A stretch of 34,312 nt of DNA, from positions 1 to 34,312 of the forward strand of contig RZYC01000042.1 in the NCBI GenBank assembly GCA_009930475.1. The letters run 5' to 3'. This DNA comes from Spartobacteria bacterium. GTDB lineage: Bacteria > Verrucomicrobiota > Kiritimatiellia > RZYC01. Position 1 is the stretch's first letter; every line of letters begins with the position of its first letter. This document shows, piece by piece, positions 1 to 7,330 of the stretch. Both the position numbers and the translations under genes were made by a program. The notes under the pieces were generated by a model. The model saw only the letters and a list, made by a program, of their open reading frames with translations. It did no database searches and was not told the DNA's origin.

Positions 1-154
1 TCATTCGACGAGAAATAATCTGATTCTCAACGCCCGACTCACATAATATCCGATCCATCTCCTCAAGGGTCTGGCGGAACTCATGATAATCTTTTGATGT
101 ATAAACGGTCGGAAGCGCTGGACGAAATTCAGTTTGAATGCTTATAACACTCAT
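1..154 (-). CDS. N-terminal fragment of unrecognised protein, possibly a transposase
   Basis: An open frame starts at an ATG whose complement lies at 152-154 and runs off the left edge with no stop, giving 51 residues that begin MSVISIQTEFRPALPTVY. A purine-rich AAAAGG stretch lies about ten bases before the ATG. The piece is hydrophilic, with no signal peptide. I do not recognise it with certainty. The short N-terminal lead and the edge position would fit a transposase, because the other window edge also carries an insertion sequence, but this is inference only. The missing remainder would settle it. Confidence 0.4.
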   Translation of the reverse strand, partial: MSVISIQTEFRPALPTVYTSKDYHEFRQTLEEMDRILCESGVENQIISRRM

Positions 155-203
155 GTGTTTTATACCTTTTTGTTTGGTCGCTGAAAGTATAAGACACTTT
201 TTT

Positions 204-238
204 CCGGCAATCGAGGCTAAAAAGCCTCTTTTGACCGG
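204..238. terminator. Hairpin with T-run, possible terminator
   Basis: GAGGCT-AAAA-AGCCTC at 213-228 forms a six-pair stem with a four-base loop and is followed on the plus strand by TTTT. CCGG motifs lie on both sides (204-207 and 235-238). It sits in the AT-rich gap between the end of the B12/kinase cluster (minus strand, ends 328) and the cut gene at the left edge. On the minus strand, where a terminator would be needed, the T-run is poor, so its role is uncertain. Confidence 0.3.
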
Positions 239-327
239 ATTTATTTACGACATCTTCCTGTTTTGCAATATGATATATCTGTGGGACAAGCTCTATTTTA
301 TGTGTGCTTTTCTTTTTTTATTTGTGA

Positions 328-798
328 TCACACCCCGTGCGAAGGCGCTCTATCCACTGCCAGCATCTCATCAGATAATTCTGTAAAGGCGGACTGGTTG
401 ACGAGCATCCAGTCATAAAAGGGATAGATCGACTGGAAGGCTTCCGGCGTGAGTGATTCCTTCATTACTTCGATCCATGTATCCAGCTGAGCCGGCCAAT
501 AAGCCAGGCTGAATCCATGTGCGCGGTAGGTTCGAAAAACCCAAAGGACTGTATGTACAAATACTTCGGCCGAATAATTCTTAAAAAGCGACTCCATAAA
601 TCGGGCGTGATTCCGATGATTATCTTCCATCATCGATAGGTTGTCTGCACCGATCAGTTGCATGAGATCAGGCCGTTTCCGCATGATGTCGTTCATTTTT
701 GCCGCCATCGCATCGCGTTGCTCCGCGTATTCTGTGGTGGTATGTGCCGGCAACGTATTCAGTGCCCCGGCCGTTTCCATTAGTCGTTTTGTGTTCAT
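328..798 (-). CDS. Small all-helical protein, RsbRD/globin-like sensor (tentative)
   Basis: This 156-residue protein starts at MNTKRLMETAG; an upstream ATG at 840 would overlap the kinase gene, while the ATG at 798 has an AGGGAA site just before it. It is soluble and predicted to be helical. The central part (NHARFMESLFKNYSAEVF followed by a WVFRTYRAHGF-like helix and a stretch around LTPEAFQ) resembles the helical module found in RsbR-type N-terminal domains and fused to some B12-binding proteins, with a pattern of short helices around a conserved N-H pair. That match is from memory of the pattern and is tentative. It lies 19 bases after the histidine kinase, so it probably belongs to the same transcript and may be a partner or ligand-sensing subunit of the B12 protein/kinase pair. 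Confidence 0.6.
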   Translation of the reverse strand: MNTKRLMETAGALNTLPAHTTTEYAEQRDAMAAKMNDIMRKRPDLMQLIGADNLSMMEDNHRNHARFMESLFKNYSAEVFVHTVLWVFRTYRAHGFSLAYWPAQLDTWIEVMKESLTPEAFQSIYPFYDWMLVNQSAFTELSDEMLAVDRAPSHGV

Positions 799-817
799 GA
801 TTCCATTCCCTGTTTTG

Positions 818-1969
818 TTAAAATGTATGTGACGGATCACGCGGTAATTCGACCCAGAAACAGCTTCCGTGACCCACAGAGCTGTCTACTCCGGCTTTTC
901 CTTGATGCGCCGTGATTATTTTTTGAACGATGGCGAGTCCGAGACCGGTTGCTGTTTCTCCACCGGTGGGCCTGGTTTGCAGGCAGTGAAAGGGTTGGAA
1001 CAAACTGTGGCAGTCTTCTGGTTTCAGTCCCGGGCCTTGATCAAAAACATGAATGCGGCATGCAGATGCTGTGGTTTTGACTGTAATACGAATGGTGCTG
1101 TTAAGCGGGGAGTACTTAACCGCATTCGAAATAAGATTGTTGATACACTGGAGTATTTTTCGGGGATCCATGAGCACCGATTCGGGCGTTTCAGGAGCAC
1201 GTGTCCACAAAATAGATATCTTCTTATCCGCCGCATGGCGTTGATTAAGTGCGATGGCGCTCTCGACGACTTTGTCGATACGGGCATGTTCAAGATGGAG
1301 CTGCAGTTTTCCTGATTCTATGGCCGTAATATCCAGCAGCTCGCTGAGCATTTCCAACATAAAATCACTTAGTTCAATGATCGTATTGATGAACTCGTTG
1401 TGTTCGTCTGACAGGGTGTCCGATAGATCTTCGCGTAAAAAACCTGCCAGCGTTTGGATGTTTCCAATGGGGGAGCGCATGTCGTGTGCGGCCATACCGA
1501 GAAATTCATTTTTTAAATTATTGAGTTGTTTTAATTCGGCATTTTTACGGTGTAATTCGCGCGTCACATTACTCAAGTCCTGATATAGCTCTACCATGGT
1601 TGAGCCTAATTGATCCGACTTCTCGCAGTCACACTCACCCATGGCGATGATATAATCATTCTGTTTATAGAACCGGAAAATATAACTGACCGGCATGCCG
1701 GACGCGGTGTTTAAAGATCGCAGGCAGGGTGCCTCTGTTTCTGCCCATTTGCCAATATTCGCGAGACCTGTGAAATCGACAAATATGCCTGATATCCCCT
1801 GATTAATATGTGCCGTTCCCAGAAGGGCTCCGGCTTTTTTATTGTACCAGATCACCGTCCCGTCCCTCCTGAACAGGAGTACAAGCAACGAGCTTGTTTC
1901 CATCATATATTTAGCAAATGATGGACCCGCATCGATGGGGAACGGCCGGTCTAAAAGGGTATTATTCAT
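818..1969 (-). CDS. Soluble PAS-domain sensor histidine kinase
   Basis: This is a 383-residue histidine kinase without membrane segments. Residues about 18-115 look like a PAS domain (RRDGTVIWYNKKAGALLG). A coiled linker (about 125-155) leads to the dimerisation domain with phospho-acceptor His162 in AAHDMRSPIGN. The ATPase domain shows the N box (INNLISNAVKYSP), G1 (DQGPGLKPED) and G2 (TGLGLAIVQKI), so it should be active. The start codon overlaps the stop of the B12-binding gene by four bases (ATGA), which implies translational coupling and a shared signal. There is no response regulator next to it, so its target is elsewhere. The lack of membrane segments fits sensing of an internal cue, perhaps relayed by the B12 protein. 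Confidence 0.93.
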   Translation of the reverse strand: MNNTLLDRPFPIDAGPSFAKYMMETSSLLVLLFRRDGTVIWYNKKAGALLGTAHINQGISGIFVDFTGLANIGKWAETEAPCLRSLNTASGMPVSYIFRFYKQNDYIIAMGECDCEKSDQLGSTMVELYQDLSNVTRELHRKNAELKQLNNLKNEFLGMAAHDMRSPIGNIQTLAGFLREDLSDTLSDEHNEFINTIIELSDFMLEMLSELLDITAIESGKLQLHLEHARIDKVVESAIALNQRHAADKKISILWTRAPETPESVLMDPRKILQCINNLISNAVKYSPLNSTIRITVKTTASACRIHVFDQGPGLKPEDCHSLFQPFHCLQTRPTGGETATGLGLAIVQKIITAHQGKAGVDSSVGHGSCFWVELPRDPSHTF

Positions 1970-2709
1970 GCAGATGCAGCCTTCTGAATCCCGATTTGTG
2001 CCTGCTCCAGTTCATCAAGGGAGCCGATAAATTGCACTTGAGGGATATCTTCGATGTGTTCCAGTCCTCCGTGTAGAAAAGCCTGGCCGCCGATAAATAT
2101 AGGCAGTTCCGGGAACTTGTGTCTGATTCGATGTACTGATTTCAAGAAGTGCGGAATATTGAAATATATACTGACAGACAGGCATAACAAATGGGGCCGA
2201 GTGTGAGCTACAAAGGTTATCAGCGATTCAAGGGGTGTATTTGCACCAAGGAACGCGGTATTCCATCCTCGCAGTTCCAGTATGTCGGCCACCATTTTGG
2301 CACCGAGCTGGTGGTATTCCTGTTCAACACATGCGACCACGGCTCGCAGTCCGTTCGCCGGCTGCAAAAAAAGCTGTGAATAACTCAGAGTCATTAGATA
2401 TTCGGTGATGGCGGTGGCCATGTGTTCTGTGGCGACTGACACCTTGTTTTGCGCCCACAAATCTCCCACATCGTAAAGGGCCCGGTGGTAGAGTCCGGTA
2501 TAGAGTTCTTTAACTCCTATTTTTTGGGTTAGCAATTTTTGCACATAATCCACACAGGGGCTTTTGCGTCCCATAAGCAGATGGTCTAAATATCCCTCGT
2601 ACTCGAGCTGTGTTATTGTATCGTATCTCGTACTGCACGAATTATCTATGATGACATGATCAATGGCAAGATGCAATTCGCTGGATTTGCGAGGCGTTTC
2701 ACTCTTCAA
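1966..2709 (-). CDS. Cobalamin (B12)-binding protein
   Basis: The domain order is a helical B12 cap (YLDHLLMGRKSPCVDYVQ onwards) followed by a B12-binding Rossmann domain. The cap has the conserved EH pair (VATEHMATAI). The Rossmann part has EYHQLGAKMVAD, where E-x-H-x-x-G replaces the usual D-x-H-x-x-G, then WNTAFLGANTP and, near the end, FIGGQAFLHGG. This layout is typical of small corrinoid proteins and of CarH-like sensory modules. The frame is open to 2955, but that region is inside the lipoprotein gene, and the only ATG after the overlap lies inside the cap. I infer a TTG start at 2709, overlapping the last codons of the upstream gene, giving about 247 residues. It overlaps the kinase start by four bases. 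No methyltransferase is nearby, so a sensory role (light or B12 status) is more likely than catalysis. Confidence 0.85.
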   Translation of the reverse strand: MKSETPRKSSELHLAIDHVIIDNSCSTRYDTITQLEYEGYLDHLLMGRKSPCVDYVQKLLTQKIGVKELYTGLYHRALYDVGDLWAQNKVSVATEHMATAITEYLMTLSYSQLFLQPANGLRAVVACVEQEYHQLGAKMVADILELRGWNTAFLGANTPLESLITFVAHTRPHLLCLSVSIYFNIPHFLKSVHRIRHKFPELPIFIGGQAFLHGGLEHIEDIPQVQFIGSLDELEQAQIGIQKAASA

Positions 2710-4075
2710 TATGTTTTCGCCGCGGTGCTTTTTTCCAGTCCCCGATTTCCAGTTCGTCGGTGGCGACGGGTTTTTCAGAGAGAAATAACAGGGCCTGCAT
2801 TCCGTCGGTATAAAAAGGATCTCCTGTAGTATTTTTTTCAGGGTTATTGCGTGAAATGGGAAGGCCTGCCCGCACAAATTCGACTTTGCGTACGTGCTGA
2901 GAGCGAATGAAGTCCTGAATGAGGTACCATCTCGCCGCATCGATATCTGGATCAATGATGTGGGTGGTTAGATTAGGGGTTGCCGTAGTGAATCGAATAC
3001 CGATATCGCGACTGATCTGGCCCGCCCAGATGGGCGTGTTTTGGTAGGTGAACGGTGTGCGCCATAGGCGGAGATGATTTCTTGCATGGATGGTATCGCG
3101 TACTTTTTGGAAGGCCGTATCCTGCTTTCGATCAAACAGGTAAAGCGAGCTGACGGGCGAGTGATTGTAATATTTTTTTGTGAAAAATGCAGTGAACGTT
3201 GACCATGCAGAGGTTAAGGTCAGGGGCTCCGTTTCATCCCAGTCGCTTGTTGCCAGCGTTTCCAAAACGAGATGTCGTGATCCGATGAGAAAGAAATTTA
3301 TGGGGTCGCCCTGTTTTTTGCCGCCGGCGTTGGTTGTGTGCTGTGGGACGGTTGCCAGCAAAGAACGGAGCTGCTCGCTGGTTTGTGCGTCCGTGTGATC
3401 ATATGGTTGTTCCGGCTCGGTGTCGATGTGGTCGTGGTCAAAACGTTTAAACCCTCGCAAATGGAAAAAATAGGAATGCAGGCCGTCTTGACCAAGCAGT
3501 ACGATAGGCAAAATACGGGCTCCATCGGTTTTTTCTGTGTAAATAAATCCGGATGTCGTTGAATGGGGGACAACCACGTCAGTTAATGACTCCGTTTCAG
3601 TCACATTTTGGCATTGTTCTTCATCTGCGTGAGTCATCAGGTGGCGGAACTTGATGGCGATTTCTGATGGATCGTAGTAGTCCGGATCCGCATATACCGT
3701 CATCATCCATAAGTAGTAATCCGTTGGATTGTCGATTTTTACCCATACGGGCGTCACCCCCGCTTCAAAAAGCGGATAGCCGAAATGATTTTGTATTTCA
3801 TCGGGAGATAATGGAGCGACGGAAACGCAGATGTTATCTTTACACTTTGTCTCCGCTTTTTGGGAAAGGGTCTTTGCGTCAATGATACAGCGTTCACGTG
3901 TTGCACAGCCGGCAGAAGACACCAGTACCAGCACGCAAAACGTGCAAAATAAAAAGTTCCAATGATTGGACGTTTTTTTTAGAAAAGTTCCAATGTCCGG
4001 AACTTTTGGCTGGGAAAGTTCCAATGATTGGAACTTTTTAATTGTTCGTTTTTTTTGCGAACCATTCCATTTCAT
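2699..4075 (-). CDS. LssY C-terminal-domain lipoprotein with repeat-interrupted signal peptide
   Basis: This 458-residue protein has a lipoprotein signal: a hydrophobic stretch CTFCVLVLVSSAGC whose Cys is the likely lipidation site. The second half matches the LssY C-terminal domain: INFFLIGSRHLVL, HSPVSSLYLFDRKQDTAFQK, HLRLWRTPFTYQNTPIWAG, THIIDPDIDAARWYL and FYTDG. Its biochemical role is unknown. The basic start (MKWNGSQKKRTIKK) and the hydrophobic core are split by about 28 residues encoded by three copies of a palindromic repeat (3951-4039). Removing them would give an ordinary signal peptide. There is no good ribosome site before 4075, but no better start codon exists after the repeats. 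The gene end overlaps the B12 gene, which places it in the same operon. Confidence 0.78.
   Translation of the reverse strand: MKWNGSQKKRTIKKFQSLELSQPKVPDIGTFLKKTSNHWNFLFCTFCVLVLVSSAGCATRERCIIDAKTLSQKAETKCKDNICVSVAPLSPDEIQNHFGYPLFEAGVTPVWVKIDNPTDYYLWMMTVYADPDYYDPSEIAIKFRHLMTHADEEQCQNVTETESLTDVVVPHSTTSGFIYTEKTDGARILPIVLLGQDGLHSYFFHLRGFKRFDHDHIDTEPEQPYDHTDAQTSEQLRSLLATVPQHTTNAGGKKQGDPINFFLIGSRHLVLETLATSDWDETEPLTLTSAWSTFTAFFTKKYYNHSPVSSLYLFDRKQDTAFQKVRDTIHARNHLRLWRTPFTYQNTPIWAGQISRDIGIRFTTATPNLTTHIIDPDIDAARWYLIQDFIRSQHVRKVEFVRAGLPISRNNPEKNTTGDPFYTDGMQALLFLSEKPVATDELEIGDWKKAPRRKHIEE
3951..4039. repeat. Three tandem palindromic repeats (TTCCAAT-n-ATTGGAA type)
   Basis: The units are at about 3951-3980, 3983-4007 and 4015-4039. 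Each follows the pattern A-run, GTTCCAAT, one central base, ATTGGAAC, T-run; unit three is a perfect palindrome (AAAGTTCCAAT-G-ATTGGAACTTT), unit two has GTCCGG in the middle, and unit one has a changed right arm. The A-run/stem/T-run layout resembles a small bidirectional terminator. The same family recurs at 17692-17750. Here the units lie between the TPR gene end (4119) and the lipoprotein core and are read in frame as part of the latter. Confidence 0.9.
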
Positions 4076-4118
4076 CGCATTTCAAAGGCTCAAAGGGGTT
4101 AAGCAAGTGCAACAAACA

Positions 4119-5264
4119 CTAATTGCCCTGTAAATGATTAAGCACTTTGATGGCATTTTCATAATCGGGATCATCTGGTGCTTCGTTAATGAATTTTTCT
4201 AAATTCTGGATGGCTTTCTTCCTGTTGCCCAGATTGCCATAGGACAGGCCGAGCATGTAGTAGGGGGTCATCCATGTCGGATCCTTTTGGATTTCCTGTT
4301 CACAGGCACGAATAAGTCCCATATAATCACCTTTTTTCTGCATATCAATGATGTTGCTGTTTAAGAGTCGCAGCGCCCGCTCAGCCCGGGGGGCCTCCTG
4401 ATCGTCGGGCTGCAGAGCGAGAAAGCTTTTAAGCGACTCTATTGCTTTTTCTTTTTCACCGATATGACTGTAGGCGAGTCCCATGTAGTAATAGGGGAGC
4501 CCCCATTCCGGTTCGCGTGAAATCGAACTTTCGCATGCACTGATGAGGCCCGGCCATTGTCGTGTATCCAGCATGTCCTGAATCTTCGATGTCATCAGTT
4601 TGAGGGCCCGTTCTGCCTTCTCATACATGGGATCACCGGAGCCGTTTTCGACAATGAAAATAAAGTCGTTCAGCGCATCCTGCTTATTACCAAGATAACG
4701 CAATGCGGTGCCGCGATAAAGCCGAGGTGCCATCCAGCTGCTGTAGACTTGAATCAGTCCATCGGCAAATGATTGAAGTTCCTCATAGTTTTTGTCCGCC
4801 AGCAGTTTCTTCATATGATCAATGGATTCGAATTCGGTCTCTGCGTCGGGATAGGTGTCATCGTCTGCCGGTACATTCAGCGCGCTGGATGATTTTTGCT
4901 CTGGTGCAGGTACGGCCTGCGCCTCCCGGTAAATAACCTCTTCCTCATCCTCGTCCTCATATTCTGTCGTATCGGCTGCAAAAAGCTGTTCTTTCGTTCG
5001 ATCCAGTTCATCCTGGATTTGACTGTTTTTAATGGCCAGCGAACCGTTTTCTGACTTTAGACGCTGATTTTCAGCAACCAGTTCCTCGGATTGCTGTACC
5101 AGCTGTTTATGCGCATCACGGAGATCTTTCACCTCGTCTGATACCGCTTCTATTCGATCCGTATCCGGTGAAGCACTCTTACGTGCCTTGATTTCGCCGC
5201 CAAGAATGCTGCAAATGAGACCAGATATGACGAGGATAATGCCGAGTATAGAGAGCCAATGCAT
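4119..5264 (-). CDS. Membrane-anchored coiled-coil TPR protein
   Basis: This is a 381-residue protein. Residues about 4-23 form one hydrophobic helix (LSILGIILVISGLICSILGG), so it is probably anchored in the inner membrane. Residues about 40-100 are a charged coiled coil rich in E, K, Q and L. An acidic linker (TEYEDEDEEE) and a proline/alanine-rich stretch follow. The rest holds three tetratricopeptide-type units spaced about 70 residues apart, each with a W-x-x-P-x-x-Y-x-x-G core (SSWMAPRLYRGTAL, EWGLPYYYMGLAYS, TWMTPYYMLGLSYG). TPR proteins of this design act as protein-binding scaffolds; no partner can be named. The start ATG at 5264 has an AAGGA site about nine bases before it. It runs away from the tRNA gene, so the two share an upstream region. 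Confidence 0.85.
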   Translation of the reverse strand: MHWLSILGIILVISGLICSILGGEIKARKSASPDTDRIEAVSDEVKDLRDAHKQLVQQSEELVAENQRLKSENGSLAIKNSQIQDELDRTKEQLFAADTTEYEDEDEEEVIYREAQAVPAPEQKSSSALNVPADDDTYPDAETEFESIDHMKKLLADKNYEELQSFADGLIQVYSSWMAPRLYRGTALRYLGNKQDALNDFIFIVENGSGDPMYEKAERALKLMTSKIQDMLDTRQWPGLISACESSISREPEWGLPYYYMGLAYSHIGEKEKAIESLKSFLALQPDDQEAPRAERALRLLNSNIIDMQKKGDYMGLIRACEQEIQKDPTWMTPYYMLGLSYGNLGNRKKAIQNLEKFINEAPDDPDYENAIKVLNHLQGN

Positions 5265-5354
5265 AACGCCTATTCCTTAAATTAGTAACTTAAAACGATC
5301 CGTATCATACAGTCTGACGCATTGCAGTGAAATTATATTTTCAAATAAAACTTC

Positions 5355-5382
5355 TTGATATCGCAATCCTTCATGCTATCAA
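5355..5382 (+). promoter_or_regulatory. Probable sigma-70 promoter of the tRNA-Ala gene
   Basis: TTGATA (5355-5360) and TATCAA (5377-5382) are separated by 16 bases. A start about seven bases further on would lie roughly 14 bases ahead of the mature tRNA at 5403. The boxes are near consensus. The same transcript could continue into the gene at 5541. Confidence 0.5.
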
Positions 5383-5402
5383 TGTTTTCACCTGAAGGAA
5401 TT

Positions 5403-5478
5403 GGGGCAATAGCTCAGCTGGGAGAGCACCACATTCGCATTGTGGGGGTCGGGAGTTCGAATCTCCTTTGCTCCACCA
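5403..5478 (+). tRNA. tRNA-Ala (anticodon CGC)
   Basis: All arms fold over 76 bases: acceptor GGGGCAA/TTGCTCC, D stem GCTC/GAGC, anticodon stem CCACA/TGTGG with loop TTCGCAT, T stem GGGAG/CTCCT with loop TTCGAAT, and an encoded CCA end. The anticodon is CGC, which reads the Ala codon GCG. The third acceptor pair is G-U, the main identity element for alanyl-tRNA synthetase, which supports the assignment. I found no partial copy of its 3' end elsewhere in the window, so there is no sign here that it served as an integration site. Confidence 0.97.
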
Positions 5479-5540
5479 TCTTATACAAACAGGTACTGCT
5501 GCGCGTTCGGCGTTGAGTGCAATCCTCCGGGAGGTCGTCA

Positions 5541-7319
5541 GTGAATAGATCCGGTTATTTCAGTGCGTTATTTTTCTATTTTGCCGCTTTGCCGGCTTCG
5601 GTGTGGTTGGTGATGAATATACCGGGCGGCGGCAGGCTTATTGAACTTTTGCGCGGCGGATTCGGAATGAATTTGCTGATTCTGATCTGTGGCATTCTTA
5701 TGGCTGAAGGAGCTCGCCGGATATTGCGACTGGCGGGCAAGAAACGTGAACGAGCCAACAGTTTGCCCGTTTCCGAAAGAAAATACCCCCTGGGCGAGCA
5801 GGTTCTCTGGATCATTCTTGGTCTGACGCTCACCGCATCGGCGGCATTTCTGCTGAGTGAAGGGGTGCTGAAAACGCCGATATTTCTGCTTCAGAAAGCG
5901 GGTGCGTCCATCGTGCATCTCTTCATCAGCGTAACCAATACCCCGTCATGGCTTCCCTGGACATGTACGGGACTGGTGGTGCTCGTCGGTTTGATTCTGC
6001 AGGGACGTCCTTTTTTTGCAAGGAAACCACCGCGTCGGAAAACCTATTCCATGGAAATGTATAATCCCTGGCTGGCGCGGATTGCGATCTTCAGTCCGGA
6101 ACGATTTGTACTCCGGCATTTCCGTAAATTGATTCGCACCGATTTTCTTAATCGCTTTTCGCAGTACACCATCTTCGCCGGTCGAATTCACTGTTTACAC
6201 GAAGGTCAAGCCTCCACCTGGTATGTTACTTATGATGAACGGGTCATGCAGTCACGCTTTGATCGCCGCATGCTGGAACGAGAACATTTTGAACGTTTTA
6301 TCAACACACTAACCCGGCTGGAGAAGAAGAATGCCCGGATTTCCCATGACATCATCGCCGATATTGTTAAAGAGCACAAACTGATCGAACTGGCCGCCGA
6401 TCCCGGCGAATCGGACAGCGGGCTGGGCGACTTGACGGCCGCTGAAGTTCGCCTGATCACCCATGCGCTGGCATCCACCGATTACAATAATATTCTCACA
6501 CTTGATGTGGATCATCTTCAGTCTGATGATTCTGAAGAACCGGAGAAGCGATCGCAGCAGACCTTTAATAAGCGTCTGCAGGAGGTCGTGAATATCGCCA
6601 ATCGCAGTTTGATGCGCATGGGGGGCACCTACGAGCTGGGTATGTATCGCCGTGATAAAAAACTGACGACAAAAGTGCTCCAGTTCCGCGTGGATCCACA
6701 GGAAACCCTGCGCAAAAGTCTGGATGAATATGGCGATAAAATCAGTCCGCGGCATAGTTTGCTTTATGCATCTATACGTGGTTCTGCCGGCGAACATGGT
6801 GACGGCGATTTTGATGACGACGAAGGGGAGGATGCCGATGATTTTGATGATATGATCTCGTCACCCGGCGGTGCATCTACGCTGGATCATATTGAGGAAT
6901 TGAATCCTTCACTGCAGCAGATCGCTGTGGAGGCAAAGGGCTTTGGACGGGTTTATGATATTCAGCTGGGCAAAGAAAGTTATCAGGTCATCACGGAATG
7001 GCTTAAATCCGGCGGTTCCAACCCCGTTAATGGCTGGCGGCTTTTCCGCTGTTCGAAAGTGATTGACAGTGATGGAAATACCATCGCCCGTCGTCTTCAG
7101 AAATGGCGCGATCTTGTTCCGCATCTGATGGGGACGGTAGGACTGGGTAAAGAATGGTCGCATGTCGAACTGCTGACCCCGTCGCTGTACAGTCAGGACA
7201 AACTGGCCCTTGTTCTTCTGGCGCTGGATGCCTTTGAAGCGCATGACTTCCGCAATCGTAAACGCATCCTGCGCGCCCGTCCCAAAGCCGAAGACGAGCG
7301 CAGTCATCCGGAGGAATAA
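5541..7319 (+). CDS. Large membrane protein of unknown function
   Basis: I do not recognise this 592-residue protein. The GTG at 5541 is taken as the start because GGGAGG lies six bases before it; an earlier in-frame GTG at 5517 has no such site. Four hydrophobic helices lie in the first 165 residues or so (beginning near YFSALFFYFAALPASVWLV, NLLILICGILMAEGA, QVLWIILGLTLTASA and WLPWTCTGLVVLVGLILQG). The remaining 430 residues are soluble and charged, with an acidic patch (DGDFDDDEGEDADDFDD) about two thirds along and no motif I can name. The next gene follows after 11 bases, so the two are probably co-expressed and may form one complex. The gene stands directly downstream of the tRNA and may share its promoter. 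Confidence 0.85.
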   Translation: MNRSGYFSALFFYFAALPASVWLVMNIPGGGRLIELLRGGFGMNLLILICGILMAEGARRILRLAGKKRERANSLPVSERKYPLGEQVLWIILGLTLTASAAFLLSEGVLKTPIFLLQKAGASIVHLFISVTNTPSWLPWTCTGLVVLVGLILQGRPFFARKPPRRKTYSMEMYNPWLARIAIFSPERFVLRHFRKLIRTDFLNRFSQYTIFAGRIHCLHEGQASTWYVTYDERVMQSRFDRRMLEREHFERFINTLTRLEKKNARISHDIIADIVKEHKLIELAADPGESDSGLGDLTAAEVRLITHALASTDYNNILTLDVDHLQSDDSEEPEKRSQQTFNKRLQEVVNIANRSLMRMGGTYELGMYRRDKKLTTKVLQFRVDPQETLRKSLDEYGDKISPRHSLLYASIRGSAGEHGDGDFDDDEGEDADDFDDMISSPGGASTLDHIEELNPSLQQIAVEAKGFGRVYDIQLGKESYQVITEWLKSGGSNPVNGWRLFRCSKVIDSDGNTIARRLQKWRDLVPHLMGTVGLGKEWSHVELLTPSLYSQDKLALVLLALDAFEAHDFRNRKRILRARPKAEDERSHPEE

Positions 7320-7330
7320 ACTTCCGCGCC

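Noticed and set aside
138-386. 82-codon plus-strand open frame with hydrophobic product
   Set aside because: It lies in AT-rich intergenic sequence, overlaps the 3' end of the helical-protein gene on the other strand, and has no ribosome site or family likeness.
2710-2955. N-terminal extension of the B12-binding protein frame
   Set aside because: This stretch is the conserved LssY_C region in another frame, and the extension shows no domain.
3951-4039. CRISPR-like array
   Set aside because: There are only three palindromic units, with spacers of a few bases and no cas genes nearby. They match a dispersed palindromic repeat instead.
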